Part shown: one piece after another, positions 40,941 to 51,456 of the stretch
Layout of the letters: the number at the start of each line of letters is the position of its first letter
Position numbering within the stretch: the stretch's first letter is position 1
NCBI RefSeq assembly: GCF_024385605.1
Contig: NZ_JANFOJ010000011.1
Coordinates: 45,122-109,121, forward strand
From: Sporolactobacillus sp. STSJ-5
GTDB taxonomy: Bacteria; Bacillota; Bacilli; Bacillales; Sporolactobacillaceae
DNA: 64,000 bases
Direction: 5' to 3'
Notes under the pieces: model-generated
What the model was told of the DNA's origin: nothing
Database searches by the model: none
The model's input: only the letters and a program-made list of their open reading frames with translations
Translations under genes and position numbers: made by a program

Positions 40941-43900
40941 TCAGACTTGGACGTTCAAACTGTCATCGAGTGTCTCTTCTTCGTCCTCAAGTTCTTTAAT
41001 GACGATTTCCGAGTGGTCGCCGTCCAAAACCTTGACATCCATGCCAAGACTCTGAAGTTCTTTAATGAGTACCTTGAATGATTCAGGAACGCCTGGTTCA
41101 GGGACATTCTCACCTTTGACAATGGACTCATACGTTTTCACACGTCCAACAACGTCATCAGACTTCACAGTCAGGATTTCTTGAAGTGTATGTGCGGCAC
41201 CGTAAGCTTCAAGTGCCCACACTTCCATTTCACCGAATCGCTGACCACCGAACTGGGCTTTACCACCGAGCGGCTGTTGTGTAACCAACGAATATGGGCC
41301 GGTCGAACGTGCATGGAGTTTATCGTCAACCATGTGTGCCAGTTTAATCATATACATAACTCCGACTGAAACACGGTTATCGAAAGGTTCACCAGTACGT
41401 CCATCATAAAGGACTGTCTTTCCGTCTCGGGAAAGTCCGGCTTCTTCAAGTGTGCTCCAAACATCCTCTTCGCGTGCACCGTCAAAAACAGGTGTTGCAA
41501 TGTGGATACCCATTTCTCGAGCAGCCATCCCAAGGTGAAGTTCAAGCACCTGACCAATATTCATACGGGAAGGCACACCAAGTGGATTAAGCATGATGTC
41601 CAGCGGACGTCCGCTTGGCAAAAATGGCATATCTTCTTCAGGAAGAATTCTGGAAATGACACCTTTGTTTCCGTGGCGTCCTGCCATTTTATCTCCTTCA
41701 TGAATCTTTCTCTTCTGAACGATGTAAACACGGACAAGTTCATTAACACCCGGTGGCAGTTCGTCTCCCGCTTCACGTGTAAAGATCTTGACATCGTGTA
41801 CAATTCCGCCGCCGCCATGTGGTACTTTCAGTGATGTGTCACGCACTTCACGCGCTTTTTCACCAAAAATAGCATGGAGCAGCCGTTCTTCCGCCGTAAG
41901 CTCTGTAACCCCTTTAGGCGTTACTTTACCTACAAGAATATCACCGTCGCGTACTTCCGCACCGACACGAATAATGCCGCGATCATCGAGATTCTTCAAT
42001 GCATCTTCGCCGACATTCGGAATATCGCGGGTAATATCTTCAGGTCCAAGCTTCGTATCACGTGCATCAGATTCATATTCCTCTATATGAATAGAAGTAT
42101 ATACGTCGTCTTTCACGAGTTTTTCGCTCATGATGACAGCATCTTCATAGTTGTAACCGTTCCATGTCATGAATCCGACAAGCACGTTTCGGCCAAGTGC
42201 CAATTCGCCCTTATCCATGGAAGGTCCGTCAGCGATGATTTCGCCCTTGTCAACAACCATACCTGTCTCAACAATCGGTTTTTGATTGTAGCACATACCT
42301 TGGTTGGAGCGTACGAATTTTGAAAGTTTGTATGAAACAACATCGCCTTCAGTTTCTCGGCCGTCAATGGTTTCCAAAGTACGTATTTTAATCACACGTG
42401 CCGAAACATATTCAACACGGCCGCGGAATTTTGAACGGATTGCTGCCCCTGAATCGCGGGCAGATACATATTCCATTCCTGTTCCGACAAGCGGCGCTTC
42501 TGGACGAAGTAACGGCACGGCCTGACGCTGCATGTTGGCACCCATCAGTGCACGGTTGGAATCGTCGTTCGCAAGGAACGGGATACAAGCTGATGCAACA
42601 GACACAACCTGCTTAGGCGATACGTCCATATAATCGACACGTTCTTTATGAACAACCAAGTTCTCACTACGGAAACGGGCAAGAATATGATCATCCATGA
42701 ATTCGCCGTCGTCGCTCAACTCGGCGTTTGCCTGAGCTACAACGTAGTTATCTTCCTCATCGGCAGTCAAGTAATCTATGTGTTCGGTTACTCTGCCGGT
42801 ATCCGGATCTACGCGACGATATGGCGTCTCAATGAAGCCATATTTATTAACGCGCGCATAACTGGACAGTGAGTTGATCAAGCCGATGTTCGGACCTTCA
42901 GGTGTTTCAATCGGACACATACGTCCATAGTGAGAGTAGTGTACGTCACGCACTTCCATGCCGGCACGTTCACGAGTCAAACCGCCAGGTCCGAGAGCAG
43001 ACAGTCTTCGCTTATGGGTCAATTCGGCCAGAGGATTTGTCTGGTCCATGAACTGCGAAAGCTGTGAACTTCCGAAGAATTCTTTTATTGACGCAATGAC
43101 AGGACGAATGTTGATCAGTGCCTGCGGTGTAATGCTGTTTGTATCTTGGATGGACATACGTTCGCGAATGACACGTTCCATTCGTGACAAGCCGATACGG
43201 AACTGGTTCTGCAGCAGTTCGCCGACAGAACGGAGACGACGGTTGCCCAAATGATCGATATCATCGGTATCGCCAATTCCATGAAGCAGATCAAAGAAAT
43301 AGTTAATTGAAGAAAGAATATCGGCCGGTGTAATATGCTTGATTGATCGGTCAATCACACAATTGCCCATTACGCTGACCACTTTACCCTTGTCTTCATC
43401 GAGAGGCGAGTACACATTGATTTTTTGAACTCGGATCGTTTGTCCTGCGATCACACCATCGGTTGGCGTATATTCTACAAAGCCGAGTTTTTTCTCAATA
43501 GTCGGCAAAAGTCGATCGAGAGTACGGCGGTCAAGCAGAGTACCTTCATCAGCAACAATTTCCCCTGTTTCCGGATCTACCAGTTTCTCAGCCAATCTCT
43601 GATTAAATAATCTGTTCTTAATATGAAGCTTTTTGTTCATTTTATAGCGGCCGACATTCGCCAAATCATAACGCTTTGGATCAAAGAATCTTGCTTCGAG
43701 CAAGCTTTTCGCGTTTTCAACAGTCGGCGGTTCGCCAGGACGAAGACGTTCATAAATTTCTACAAGCGCTTTATCCGTGCTGTCGGTATTGTCTTTTTCC
43801 AGTGTATTTCTCAGATATTCGTCTTCTCCAAGAAGATCGATAATCTCTTGATCCGTACTGAATCCAAGGGAACGCAAAAGAACCGTTACGGGCACTTTCC

Positions 43901-44462
43901 TTGTACGGTCGATTCTTACATAGACGACATCTTTTGCATCCGTCTCATATTCAAGCCATGCACCACGGTTAGGAATAACCGTTGCACCAAAGCCTTTTTT
44001 GCCATTCTTGTCGACTTTATCATTAAAGTAAACGCTTGGCGAACGCACCAACTGGGAAACGATCACTCGTTCCGCTCCGTTGATAATGAAGGTACCTGCT
44101 TCCGTCATCAATGGGAAATCACCCATGAATACTTCTTGCTCCTTCACTTCGCCTGTTTCTTTATTAATTAGCCGAACTTTTACGCGAAGCGGCGCGGCAT
44201 ACGTCACATCCCGCGATTTTGATTCATCAACTGAATACTTTGGTTCTCCCAAACTATAGTCGACAAACTCCAAAATTAGATTTCCCGTAAAATCTTCCAC
44301 CGGAGAAATATCCTGAAACATTTCTCGGATTCCTTCGTCAAGGAACCACTGATAGGAGGCGGTCTGAATTTCAATAAGATTAGGGAGTTCCAGCACTTCT
44401 TTAATCCGAGCGTAGCTCCTGCGTTGGCGGTGGCGTCCGTATTGTACGAGTTGACCTGTCAA
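40941..44462 (-). CDS. rpoB: RNA polymerase beta subunit
   Basis: 1173 residues from a TTG start ([40 protein letters not shown]), the same start codon and wording as in Bacillus. The rifampicin pocket [33 protein letters not shown] is wild type. The acidic C-terminal tail is about 20 residues shorter than in B. subtilis. A 163-base gap separates it from rpoC. Confidence 0.99.
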   Translation of the reverse strand: MTGQLVQYGRHRQRRSYARIKEVLELPNLIEIQTASYQWFLDEGIREMFQDISPVEDFTGNLILEFVDYSLGEPKYSVDESKSRDVTYAAPLRVKVRLINKETGEVKEQEVFMGDFPLMTEAGTFIINGAERVIVSQLVRSPSVYFNDKVDKNGKKGFGATVIPNRGAWLEYETDAKDVVYVRIDRTRKVPVTVLLRSLGFSTDQEIIDLLGEDEYLRNTLEKDNTDSTDKALVEIYERLRPGEPPTVENAKSLLEARFFDPKRYDLANVGRYKMNKKLHIKNRLFNQRLAEKLVDPETGEIVADEGTLLDRRTLDRLLPTIEKKLGFVEYTPTDGVIAGQTIRVQKINVYSPLDEDKGKVVSVMGNCVIDRSIKHITPADILSSINYFFDLLHGIGDTDDIDHLGNRRLRSVGELLQNQFRIGLSRMERVIRERMSIQDTNSITPQALINIRPVIASIKEFFGSSQLSQFMDQTNPLAELTHKRRLSALGPGGLTRERAGMEVRDVHYSHYGRMCPIETPEGPNIGLINSLSSYARVNKYGFIETPYRRVDPDTGRVTEHIDYLTADEEDNYVVAQANAELSDDGEFMDDHILARFRSENLVVHKERVDYMDVSPKQVVSVASACIPFLANDDSNRALMGANMQRQAVPLLRPEAPLVGTGMEYVSARDSGAAIRSKFRGRVEYVSARVIKIRTLETIDGRETEGDVVSYKLSKFVRSNQGMCYNQKPIVETGMVVDKGEIIADGPSMDKGELALGRNVLVGFMTWNGYNYEDAVIMSEKLVKDDVYTSIHIEEYESDARDTKLGPEDITRDIPNVGEDALKNLDDRGIIRVGAEVRDGDILVGKVTPKGVTELTAEERLLHAIFGEKAREVRDTSLKVPHGGGGIVHDVKIFTREAGDELPPGVNELVRVYIVQKRKIHEGDKMAGRHGNKGVISRILPEEDMPFLPSGRPLDIMLNPLGVPSRMNIGQVLELHLGMAAREMGIHIATPVFDGAREEDVWSTLEEAGLSRDGKTVLYDGRTGEPFDNRVSVGVMYMIKLAHMVDDKLHARSTGPYSLVTQQPLGGKAQFGGQRFGEMEVWALEAYGAAHTLQEILTVKSDDVVGRVKTYESIVKGENVPEPGVPESFKVLIKELQSLGMDVKVLDGDHSEIVIKELEDEEETLDDSLNVQV

Positions 44463-44606
44463 CTATTTCACCCCTCAAATCAAGCATATTGAAAAAATCG
44501 GCAAACCATACTTCTTAAGCTTACCGCAGTCCAAAAATTATTTGATTAGTTTTCCCAAAATTAGGGATCCCTATACCTACAAAAATATCCATGTTAGCAT
44601 TAAGAC

Positions 44607-44635
44607 ATAATATCATAGACAAAATTTAATGTCAA
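44607..44635 (-). promoter_or_regulatory. SigA promoter for rpoBC
   Basis: TTGACA (44630-44635), 17 bp, TATTAT (44607-44612). The -35 box contains the TGA stop of the upstream methyltransferase gene. The transcribed leader is about 140 nt. Confidence 0.8.
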
Positions 44636-45228
44636 CCTTTTCTCGCACAAAAAATAAAGTATCCTTTTTTCTTTGCGACTACATCGACTCGTTTGTATAA
44701 CGTTTGGAGCATTTTCAAAGCGGACGGCGCACCTTGTTTCTTTTGGATAACCGTCCAAAGTTCACCATTTTCTTTTAAAAAACGATGAGCATCTTTAAAA
44801 ATCTGGTGGACAACTTGTTTACCTGCCCTGATCGGCGGATTAGTGAGAATCGCGGCAAATTCTCCGGATACATGTTCAAATAAAGAGCCTTGCAGCACCA
44901 CAGGCGCAACTTGATTTTCCGCAGCATTTTTCTTCGCCAGTGCCACGGCTCGCTCATTGATATCAACCATTGTCACCTTTCGCTTAGAAAAAGCCTTTGC
45001 AAGCGCAATTCCAATCGGACCATACCCGCATCCCATATCTAAAAAATCTCCTAATACTGCAGGTTCGCGAAAACTTTCAATTAAAAGCGAGGATCCAAAA
45101 TCAATTGCATTTTTTGAAAAAACACCTGCATCCGTCGTAAAAATCAGGTCATGCTGCCGCAATGTGGCGTTCAAGGCATGCGGCTTGCTTTCCGCATGGG
45201 GATGCTCCGAATAATAGTGTTCTGCCAT
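44632..45228 (-). CDS. ybxB: Class I SAM methyltransferase, RsmC/YbxB type
   Basis: About 198 residues from the ATG at 45228, ten bases after AGGGGG; another ATG is two codons upstream. Motif I FLDMGCGYGPIGIALA, MVDINERAVALA, and the base-flipping NPPIRAG (NPP[FYI] type of N2-guanine/N6-adenine enzymes). Probably methylates rRNA. Conserved between rplL and rpoB in Bacillales. Confidence 0.88.
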   Translation of the reverse strand: MAEHYYSEHPHAESKPHALNATLRQHDLIFTTDAGVFSKNAIDFGSSLLIESFREPAVLGDFLDMGCGYGPIGIALAKAFSKRKVTMVDINERAVALAKKNAAENQVAPVVLQGSLFEHVSGEFAAILTNPPIRAGKQVVHQIFKDAHRFLKENGELWTVIQKKQGAPSALKMLQTLYKRVDVVAKKKGYFIFCARKG

Positions 45229-45312
45229 ATGCATCAGCCCCCTTTAAAAATCAGAATCATGTTCTGTTGATTGTCCAGCGGCGTCTTGACCAATGTACTT
45301 CTCGGAGGAAAA

Positions 45313-45344
45313 AGAAAAAGCCCGCGCAAGCGCGGGCTTTTTCT
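45313..45344 (-). terminator. Intrinsic terminator after rplL
   Basis: A GC-rich hairpin (GCCCGCGC-TTGC-type loop, 45320-45337) followed on the minus strand by TTTTTCTTTTTCC. Only partial termination may be needed, since the methyltransferase and rpoB follow. Confidence 0.9.
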
Positions 45345-45349
45345 AGAAC

Positions 45350-45712
45350 TTATTTCAGTTCTACTTTTGCGCCAACTTCTTCAAGTTTGCCTTTGATTTC
45401 TTCGGCTTCTTCTTTAGCAGCGCCTTCTTTTACAGGACTTGGAGCACCGTCAACCAATGCTTTTGCATCTTTCAGGCCAAGACCAGTGATTTCGCGGACA
45501 ACCTTGATAACCTTGATCTTTTGTGCGCCAGCTTCTGCAAGAATTACATCGAATTCTGTTTGTTCTTCAGCTGCACCAGCACCTGCACCAGCTTGAACAG
45601 CAACCTGAGCTGCTGCAGTTACACCGAATTCTTCTTCAATTGCTTTAACGAGATCGTTCAATTCAAGCACGGACATTTCTTTAACCGCGCTGATGATTTC
45701 TTCCTTAGTCAT
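45350..45712 (-). CDS. rplL: 50S ribosomal protein L7/L12
   Basis: 120 residues: N-terminal dimerisation region ([50 protein letters not shown]), Ala/Gly hinge, and C-terminal factor-binding domain ([45 protein letters not shown]). Forms the ribosome stalk on L10. Confidence 0.99.
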   Translation of the reverse strand: MTKEEIISAVKEMSVLELNDLVKAIEEEFGVTAAAQVAVQAGAGAGAAEEQTEFDVILAEAGAQKIKVIKVVREITGLGLKDAKALVDGAPSPVKEGAAKEEAEEIKGKLEEVGAKVELK

Positions 45713-45760
45713 TGATAATCCTCCTCATTTTTCGTTCTATTTTAAATGATTTTTTTACAA

Positions 45761-46264
45761 TTAAGCTTCTTGTTCTTTCTTTTCGGCAACAGCTTTGACG
45801 CCCAAAGCGAGCTTTTGAATTGGGGCTTGCAGAACATTTGCCAACATAGAAAGCAATCCTTCTCTGGATGGCAGTTCTGCAAGAGCTCTAATTTCATCAA
45901 CCGAAGCCAGTTTGCCTTCGATAACGCCCGCTTTGATTTCAAGAGCTTCGTGTTCCTTTGCAAAGTTATAGAGTACTTTTGCCGGAGCAATGACATCTTC
46001 TTTGCTGAAAGAAACTGCTGTAGGTCCCTTCAAGGAATCGTCAAGGTCGGAAAGACCAACAATTCCAGTCGCACGGCGTGCAAACGAGTTCTTATATACT
46101 TTGTAATCAACGTTTGCTTCTCGCAATTGTTGGCGAAGTTCTGTAACTTCCGCTACAGTAAGGCCGCGATAGTTAACAACGATTGTTGCGACGCTGTCTT
46201 TTAATTTGCCGGCAATTTCGTCAACAACTTTCTTTTTGCCTTCTAAGACTTTCTCGTTACTCAT
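45761..46264 (-). CDS. rplJ: 50S ribosomal protein L10
   Basis: 167 residues from the ATG at 46264 ([65 protein letters not shown]), ten bases after AGGAGGTG; the GTG further upstream is part of that site. Anchors L7/L12 dimers. Preceded by an attenuation leader. Confidence 0.98.
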   Translation of the reverse strand: MSNEKVLEGKKKVVDEIAGKLKDSVATIVVNYRGLTVAEVTELRQQLREANVDYKVYKNSFARRATGIVGLSDLDDSLKGPTAVSFSKEDVIAPAKVLYNFAKEHEALEIKAGVIEGKLASVDEIRALAELPSREGLLSMLANVLQAPIQKLALGVKAVAEKKEQEA

Positions 46265-46289
46265 GATAAATGGCACCTCCTCTTTCAGA

Positions 46290-46476
46290 ATCTATCCGTA
46301 TCAGTATTTCCCCCACTTTTAGGCCTATCAAAAAGCCCTCGATCCAAACGGCTCGAGGGCGTAATCTATCAAACAAAAAGTTATCAAGAACTCGCTAAAC
46401 CTCGGCTGGGATTTATTAAGCATGAATCATGCCCCTGCTGTCTACGGCTAATCATTCAATTAACACAACATGAACT
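46290..46476 (-). promoter_or_regulatory. L10 leader with attenuator terminator upstream of rplJ
   Basis: The leader downstream of the promoter at 46477-46505 ends with an intrinsic terminator: GCCCTCGA...TCGAGGGC (46335-46360) followed by TTTTTG on the minus strand. In Firmicutes L10 (with L7/L12) binds such a leader and controls premature termination. Placement and terminator agree; I did not verify the L10-binding fold. Confidence 0.75.
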
Positions 46477-46505
46477 ATTATATTGAGTTTGCCAAAGCAT
46501 GTCAA
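46477..46505 (-). promoter_or_regulatory. Consensus SigA promoter for rplJL
   Basis: TTGACA (46500-46505), 17 bp, TATAAT (46477-46482), an exact consensus, 24 bases after the rplA stop. Confidence 0.9.
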
Positions 46506-46528
46506 CCTAATTATTCCGTGTCAGTCAA

Positions 46529-47221
46529 TTATTTTACAGATGCAACGGCAACTTTTACGCCAGGTCCCATTGTTGACGAAACTGCGATGTTCTTCATGTA
46601 TGTGCCCTTAGCTGCTGCAGGTTTAACCTTGATCAGCGTTTCAACAAGCACCTTGAAGTTTTCAACCAGCTTTTCCTCGTCAAAGGAAACTTTACCGATC
46701 GGCACATGAACATTTCCGTCTTTCTGAGCACGGTATTCAACTTTACCGGCTTTAATTTCTTTAACGGCTTTTTCAACGTCAAAAGTTACAGTGCCCGTTT
46801 TCGGGTTCGGCATTAAGCCTTTCGGTCCGAGAACACGTCCAAGACGGCCAACTTGTGCCATCATGTCCGGCGTAGCAACAACCACGTCAAAGTCAAACCA
46901 GCCGCCGCTGATCTTTTCAACATACTCTGCTTCGCCAACGTAATCTGCTCCGGCAGCTTCCGCTTCCTTAGCTTTGTCACCTTTTGCAAAAACGAGCACA
47001 CGCTGCGTTTTACCTGTACCGTTTGGCAATACAACGGCACCGCGAACCTGCTGGTCGTTCTTCCGTGTGTCGACGCCCAAACGGACAGCAACATCAACGG
47101 ATTCATCGAATCCGGCAGAAGCGATTTTCTTTACCAAGCTGACGGCTTCTTCAACGTCATACGTTTTTGAACGATCGACCGCTTTAGCTTGTTCTTGATA
47201 CTTTTTACCTCTTTTAGCCAT
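46529..47221 (-). CDS. rplA: 50S ribosomal protein L1
   Basis: 230 residues: [71 protein letters not shown], and [22 protein letters not shown]1 stalk of the 50S; also a likely autoregulator of its own operon. Confidence 0.98.
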   Translation of the reverse strand: MAKRGKKYQEQAKAVDRSKTYDVEEAVSLVKKIASAGFDESVDVAVRLGVDTRKNDQQVRGAVVLPNGTGKTQRVLVFAKGDKAKEAEAAGADYVGEAEYVEKISGGWFDFDVVVATPDMMAQVGRLGRVLGPKGLMPNPKTGTVTFDVEKAVKEIKAGKVEYRAQKDGNVHVPIGKVSFDEEKLVENFKVLVETLIKVKPAAAKGTYMKNIAVSSTMGPGVKVAVASVK

Positions 47222-47321
47222 TTGAAATCCTCCTTCGTGGTATTAACGGTTTGCATATGACCTCCCACCAACCATAAACAAATGCGCGAAACAAAGCTTT
47301 GTTTATTTGCGCGCTTCCCGA

Positions 47322-47747
47322 TCAGTCTTCGACAACGATGCCCATGCTGCGCGCAGTTCCTTCGACCATACGCATAGCGGATTCAACATTTGCCGCGTTC
47401 AGATCAGGCATTTTCAGTTCGGCGATCGCGCGTACCTTGTCGCGTTTGATCGTTGCAACTTTTTTCGTATTCGGTGTACCTGAGCCGGATTGAATGCCTG
47501 TTTCTTTCTTAAGCAGAACGGCAGCCGGCGGCGTCTTTGTGATGAACGTAAACGAACGGTCTTCATAAACAGTAATTACGACCGGAATGATCAGACCTGC
47601 CTGATCGGATGTCCGAGCGTTGAATTCTTTACAAAAGCCCATAATGTTAACGCCCGCCTGACCCAATGCCGGACCAACTGGCGGAGCCGGATTTGCTTTA
47701 CCTGCTGGAATTTGCAGCTTAACTAGCTTGATTACTTTCTTTGCCAT
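47322..47747 (-). CDS. rplK: 50S ribosomal protein L11
   Basis: 141 residues: [76 protein letters not shown]. Binds the GTPase-associated centre; needed for RelA stimulation. Confidence 0.98.
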   Translation of the reverse strand: MAKKVIKLVKLQIPAGKANPAPPVGPALGQAGVNIMGFCKEFNARTSDQAGLIIPVVITVYEDRSFTFITKTPPAAVLLKKETGIQSGSGTPNTKKVATIKRDKVRAIAELKMPDLNAANVESAMRMVEGTARSMGIVVED

Positions 47748-47873
47748 GAGAGCACCTCCCTACAACAATTTGTGGTACGGGTTGCCCCTTCCACTCCTAA
47801 ATTACCTCTATGGCTTCTTGCACTTCATGTGACTTGCGATGGTGAGATCGGATAAAATCATACAAACATCAAG

Positions 47874-47902
47874 ATTATACAATCGGCAAGCACAAATTGC
47901 AA
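47874..47902 (-). promoter_or_regulatory. SigA promoter for rplKA
   Basis: TTGCAA (47897-47902), 17 bp, TATAAT (47874-47879) in the 199-base nusG-rplK gap; the leader is about 125 nt. Confidence 0.75.
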
Positions 47903-47946
47903 GGTTTGATCGTGCGGCTATTGCTTTTCTGCCCGCAAAAAAAGAT

Positions 47947-48483
47947 TTAATCGAGTTTTTTCACTTGATTAAAGTCGAGTTCCAACGGTGTTTCACGTCC
48001 GAACATATTCACATGCACTTTCAATTTGCTCTTCTCTTCATCAATGCTTTCAACACTTCCAATAAAGTCGGCAAATGGGCCTTCTTTTACTTTAACTTGC
48101 TCTTTTATTTCAAAATTGGCGTCGCTTACCTTTTCTTTCAATCCCATCTGTTTCAGAATGGCATCTACTTCGTCCGGCAAAAGCGGGATCGGTTTTGAAC
48201 CGGCGCCTGTCGATCCGACGAAGCCTGTAACTCCCGGTGTATTACGCACAACATACCAAGAATCGTCGGTCATCACCATTTCCGTAAGAACGTAGCCGGG
48301 AAATACTTTTTTCATTGCTGTTTTCTTTTGACCGTTCTTAATTTCTGTTTCTTCTTCCATGGGTACAAGAACACGGAAAATTTTATCCGCCATACCCATG
48401 GTCTCAACCCTTTTCTCCAGGTTGGTCTTTACTTTGTTCTCATAACCCGAGTATGTGTGAACAACATACCAGTTCTTCTCCAT
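47947..48483 (-). CDS. nusG: Transcription elongation factor NusG
   Basis: 178 residues: MEKNWYVVHTYSGYENKVKTNLEKRVETMGMADKIFRVLVPMEEETEIKNGQKKTAMKKVFPGYVLTEMVMTDDSWYVVRNTPGVTGFVG (NGN domain) and the KOW domain EQVKVKEGPFADFIGSVESIDEEKSKLKVHVNMFGRETPLELDFNQV. Binds RNA polymerase and couples to S10. Confidence 0.98.
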   Translation of the reverse strand: MEKNWYVVHTYSGYENKVKTNLEKRVETMGMADKIFRVLVPMEEETEIKNGQKKTAMKKVFPGYVLTEMVMTDDSWYVVRNTPGVTGFVGSTGAGSKPIPLLPDEVDAILKQMGLKEKVSDANFEIKEQVKVKEGPFADFIGSVESIDEEKSKLKVHVNMFGRETPLELDFNQVKKLD

Positions 48484-48545
48484 ATCGTTCTTCCTCCAAA
48501 TGATCCATTCGCTTTTCGCCGATTACAATCAGCCTTGATAAAGAA

Positions 48546-48743
48546 TCATTGATTTGTGATCACGTGCAGAAGCTGGGAAATTCCCAGATCAATGACAACG
48601 AAAAAGAGTGCAAGAAAGACCACAGTTACAATAACGGTAACCGTGTATCTCAACAGTTCTTTTCTTGTCGGCCAAGTGATTTTTTTCGATTCAGTGACAA
48701 TGTTTTGAAAAAATTTACCGGTCCCCTTGATAATGCCCGCCAT
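48546..48743 (-). CDS. secE: Preprotein translocase subunit SecE
   Basis: 65 residues: cytoplasmic amphipathic start (GIIKGTGKFFQNIVTESKKITWPTRKELLRYT) and one membrane segment (VTVIVTVVFLALFFVVIDLGISQLL). The W-P-T-R motif is diagnostic. GGAGG ten bases before the ATG. Confidence 0.97.
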   Translation of the reverse strand: MAGIIKGTGKFFQNIVTESKKITWPTRKELLRYTVTVIVTVVFLALFFVVIDLGISQLLHVITNQ

Positions 48744-48766
48744 AGGTACTACCTCCGCTAGTCAGA

Positions 48767-48954
48767 TTATTTCGGTGTCTGTTCTTTCGTATATGTCTTG
48801 CAATTTCTGCATGATTTATAGATGATTTAACCTGCATTTCGCGTACCCGAATCATGTTCTGAATATAGGCTGCGGGTCTGGGACAGGCCGTCTCACTCCG
48901 TGACGATGCCCATGCCGTCAGGGGAAAGAAGCCTGCATTTTCTGCAAGTAAAAG
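48767..48954 (-). pseudogene. Possible decayed rpmG (ribosomal protein L33) between sigH and secE
   Basis: In B. subtilis rpmGB lies here. One minus-strand frame reads ...FTCRKCR..., then after in-frame stops ends with KSCRNCKTYTKEQTPK and a stop just before secE. L33 has two CxxC pairs and ends with a similar K-x-C-x-x-C-x-x-x-T-x-x-x-x-T-x-K pattern. The two pairs are about 40 residues apart instead of about 27, and two stops interrupt the frame, so it cannot make L33. It may be a remnant or a coincidence; no intact rpmG is present in the interval. Confidence 0.35.
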
Positions 48955-48980
48955 AAAGAAAGGCGCTGATTCGCCTTTCT
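48945..48980 (-). terminator. Second intrinsic terminator downstream of sigH
   Basis: AGAAAGGCG-6 bases-CGCCTTTCT (48957-48980) followed by TTCTTTCTTTTA on the minus strand. It is followed by the secE upstream region, which must hold its own promoter. Confidence 0.75.
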
Positions 48981-49013
48981 TGTTGTTTGTCATATACTCT
49001 TTGTACTTTACCA

Positions 49014-49052
49014 TAAAAAAACACAGCCTGTCAATGATCCGTCAGGCTGTGC
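49014..49052 (-). terminator. Intrinsic terminator after sigH
   Basis: CACAGCCTG and CAGGCTGTG form a 9-bp stem with a 12-base loop; T7 follows on the minus strand. Starts five bases beyond the sigH stop. Confidence 0.9.
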
Positions 49053-49056
49053 TGTT

Positions 49057-49704
49057 TCAAATACTGAATTCCTGATATTGCATGCAGTGTTCGAGCTTGC
49101 GTTTCACACGCTGCAATGCATTATCAATCGATTTAACATGCCTTTTTAAATCAACCGAAATTTCTTGATAAGTTCTTCCGTCAAGATACTGCCTAAGTAC
49201 TTTGCGCTCTAAATCACTTAAAACACGCGACAGCTTCTCCTCAATATCATCATATTCTTCACGGCTGATCAGCATCTGTTCAGGGTTGCTTGACTGCGCT
49301 TCGCAAACAACATCCATCAGTGTCCGTTCGGATTCTTCATCGTAGATCGGTTTATCAAGTGAAACATAAGAATTCAGCGGAATATGTTTTTGCCTCGTCG
49401 CTGTCTTAACGGCTGTAATCATCTGACGCGTGATACACAATTCTGCAAATGCTTTAAATGACGCCAGCTTGTCTCCCCGATAGTCGCGGATCGCTTTAAA
49501 CAGTCCAATCATTCCTTCTTGAATGATATCCTCGCGATCAGCACCGACCAGAAAATAAGCTTTTGCTTTGCCGCGCACAAAATTCTTATATTTAAAAATG
49601 AGATATTCCAGGGCTTGGTTATTTCCTTCGTGAACCGCTTTCAATAGTTCTGCATCGTCTAGTGAACCAAAAGCTGCATTTGCCTTAACCGGATTATCAA
49701 TCAT
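49057..49704 (-). CDS. sigH: RNA polymerase sigma factor SigH
   Basis: 215 residues of the sigma-70 family without region 1. Region 2: LEYLIFKYKNFVRGKAKAYFLVGADREDIIQEGMIGLFKAIRDYRGDKLASFKAFAELCITRQMITAVKTATRQ. Region 4: LSRVLSDLERKVLRQYLDGRTYQEISVDLKRHVKSIDNALQRVKRKLE. In Bacillus it drives early sporulation and competence genes; a spore-forming relative would explain it, but non-sporulating Firmicutes also keep SigH. Confidence 0.95.
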   Translation of the reverse strand: MIDNPVKANAAFGSLDDAELLKAVHEGNNQALEYLIFKYKNFVRGKAKAYFLVGADREDIIQEGMIGLFKAIRDYRGDKLASFKAFAELCITRQMITAVKTATRQKHIPLNSYVSLDKPIYDEESERTLMDVVCEAQSSNPEQMLISREEYDDIEEKLSRVLSDLERKVLRQYLDGRTYQEISVDLKRHVKSIDNALQRVKRKLEHCMQYQEFSI

Positions 49705-49744
49705 CTTTAATCCCCCCGAGCACTTGGATGCCTTTTGTTAGAAC

Positions 49745-49774
49745 ATTATACATTACAATTTTTTAAATTGTCAA
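49745..49774 (-). promoter_or_regulatory. SigA promoter for sigH
   Basis: TTGACA (49769-49774), 18 bp of A/T-rich sequence, TATAAT (49745-49750). The AT-rich spacer recalls AbrB-controlled Bacillus promoters, but no AbrB site can be proven by eye. Confidence 0.8.
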
Positions 49775-49780
49775 TAAAAT

Positions 49781-50290
49781 TCAAAACCCTCTGCGCATTT
49801 GTTCCAGTTTCTTTCGAGTTGCCTCATCAAGATAAATTTTCGTTATTGACGAAGAAGTTCGTTCATTCATGGTGCTTTTCTTAATCTCTTTTTCTATTTT
49901 CCCAATTTCTTCAATCAGCTCCCGCGACGGTTTTCTGAGTGCTCCTTGAGAAAAAACCGCCCATTGCTCAGCCATGTCCGACGTTGCGACATGGATCCGG
50001 GTCTTTACATTCTGTAATTTTTTGATTAGTCCTTCGATCTTTTGATCCGCTTTTTCACTTTTCTTGGTGTAAATGATTTCGATCTTCGATTTTTTCGTTT
50101 TCGTCTCTTTTCCAGGGATTAAATAAGCATCGAAAATTAAAATCACACGCCAGCCGGTGACTGCCTGATACTCCGATAATTTATCAACCAGCAAATCGCG
50201 GGCACTTTCAAAATCATTTTTCTGAAGTGCCTTCAATTCGGTCCAAGCCCCTATCACATTGTAGCCGTCGACAATCAGAATATCGTTCAT
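49781..50290 (-). CDS. rae1: NYN-domain ribosome-dependent mRNA endonuclease Rae1 (YacP)
   Basis: 169 residues from the ATG at 50290. The start MNDILIVDGYNVIGAW and later acidic residues (LIFDAYLIPG, VATSDMAEQW) are the PIN/NYN metal site. Rae1 of B. subtilis cuts mRNA within the ribosomal A site. Six bases after rlmB; conserved cysS-mrnC-rlmB-rae1 order. Confidence 0.93.
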   Translation of the reverse strand: MNDILIVDGYNVIGAWTELKALQKNDFESARDLLVDKLSEYQAVTGWRVILIFDAYLIPGKETKTKKSKIEIIYTKKSEKADQKIEGLIKKLQNVKTRIHVATSDMAEQWAVFSQGALRKPSRELIEEIGKIEKEIKKSTMNERTSSSITKIYLDEATRKKLEQMRRGF

Positions 50291-50296
50291 CACGCA

Positions 50297-51034
50297 TCAC
50301 CCTTGCTCTTCGCGGCGCCGAAGCACCTCATACATCAATAAGCTTGCGGCAACTGAAGCATTTAAAGAGGTTACTTTGCCGCGCATTGGCAAACTGATCA
50401 GAAAATCACATTTCTTTCGCACAAGCTGGGACATGCCAGCTCCTTCATTGCCAATGACTAGACAGATCGGAATTGAAAAATCAGCAGATCGATAATCTTC
50501 ACTGCCGTCGGCTGCCGTTCCTGCGAACCAGACTCCTCTCTTTTTCAACACTTCCATGGTACTGGCAAGATTAGCGACCCGCACGACCGGCACATATTCA
50601 ATCGCACCGGTCGATGCTTTTGCGACAATTGACGTCAATCCGACCGAATGCCGTTTCGGAATAATCACGCCGTGACAGCCTGCAGCATCTGCCGTTCTTA
50701 AAACAGATCCTAAATTATGTGGATCTTCGACATTATCCAGCATCATAAAAAACGGCTGCTCGCCGCGACTTTCGGCAAGGGCGAAAAGGTCGTCCAATTC
50801 TGCATAGCGGTATGCCGCTATAGAAGCGACTACGCCTTGGTGCTGGGCTGATTTAGACAGTTGATCTAATTTCTGTTTAGGCACAAACTGAAAGGCGATG
50901 CCGTTAGACTTAATTAAATCAAGCAGCTCGCTCAGACCCTTTCCCTCTTTGTTCAGCCATACTTTATTTATTTCTCTTCCCGATCGAATGGCTTCTGAAA
51001 CAGGATGCCGTCCGATGATCCATTCATCATTCAT
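50297..51034 (-). CDS. rlmB: 23S rRNA (guanosine-2'-O-)-methyltransferase RlmB, SpoU family
   Basis: 245 residues: N-terminal substrate-binding domain (WIIGRHPVSEAIRSGREINKVWL) and the SPOUT knot with MMLDNVEDPHNLGSVLRTADAAGCHGVIIPKR, LVIGNEGAGMSQLVRKKCDFLISLPMRGKVTSLNASVAASLLMYE. Methylates G2251 in E. coli numbering. Starts in the mrnC stop (TAATG). Confidence 0.95.
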   Translation of the reverse strand: MNDEWIIGRHPVSEAIRSGREINKVWLNKEGKGLSELLDLIKSNGIAFQFVPKQKLDQLSKSAQHQGVVASIAAYRYAELDDLFALAESRGEQPFFMMLDNVEDPHNLGSVLRTADAAGCHGVIIPKRHSVGLTSIVAKASTGAIEYVPVVRVANLASTMEVLKKRGVWFAGTAADGSEDYRSADFSIPICLVIGNEGAGMSQLVRKKCDFLISLPMRGKVTSLNASVAASLLMYEVLRRREEQG

Positions 51035-51456
51035 TATTGACCGCTCCCTTCGACCGGTTGATTCACAAACATTTTCTCCATGATTTCATCAATTCGTGCT
51101 TCTTTTCCAAGGAAAAACAACGTTCCGATTAATGCCTCAAAACCAGTGCTGAAATTATACGTCTGAACGTCTGTGTTCCTTGGAACCGAATGGGATTTTG
51201 CATTGCGTCCCCGCCTGACCACAGCCCATTCTTCCTCCGTGAGAAAACCTTCATCCATCAGTTCATGAAGAAATCTGGATTGTGATTTTGCGGAGACATA
51301 GTCTACGGCTAAAACATGAAGTGCATGAGGTTTAGATACACCGGATTTAGCAATAATTTCTTGACGTACATAGACTTCAATCACAGCATCGCCCATATAA
51401 GCCAATGCCAGGCTGTTGAGCAGATTCGGGTCGGTTTTTGTTCCGTTCAGTCTCAT
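51034..51456 (-). CDS. mrnC: Mini-ribonuclease III
   Basis: 140 residues: [26 protein letters not shown], then [52 protein letters not shown]. RNase III catalytic fold without a dsRNA-binding domain; matures 23S rRNA ends in Bacillus. ATGA overlap with cysS. Confidence 0.95.
   Translation of the reverse strand: MRLNGTKTDPNLLNSLALAYMGDAVIEVYVRQEIIAKSGVSKPHALHVLAVDYVSAKSQSRFLHELMDEGFLTEEEWAVVRRGRNAKSHSVPRNTDVQTYNFSTGFEALIGTLFFLGKEARIDEIMEKMFVNQPVEGSGQ

Noticed and set aside
37562..44171. Many long plus-strand frames opposite rpoC and rpoB
   Set aside because: They are antisense shadows of the two large conserved genes, caused by codon bias.
48715..49014. 99-codon minus-strand frame between secE and sigH
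   Set aside because: It crosses a terminator hairpin, has no ribosome site near its ATG, overlaps the start of secE and gives no recognisable protein.
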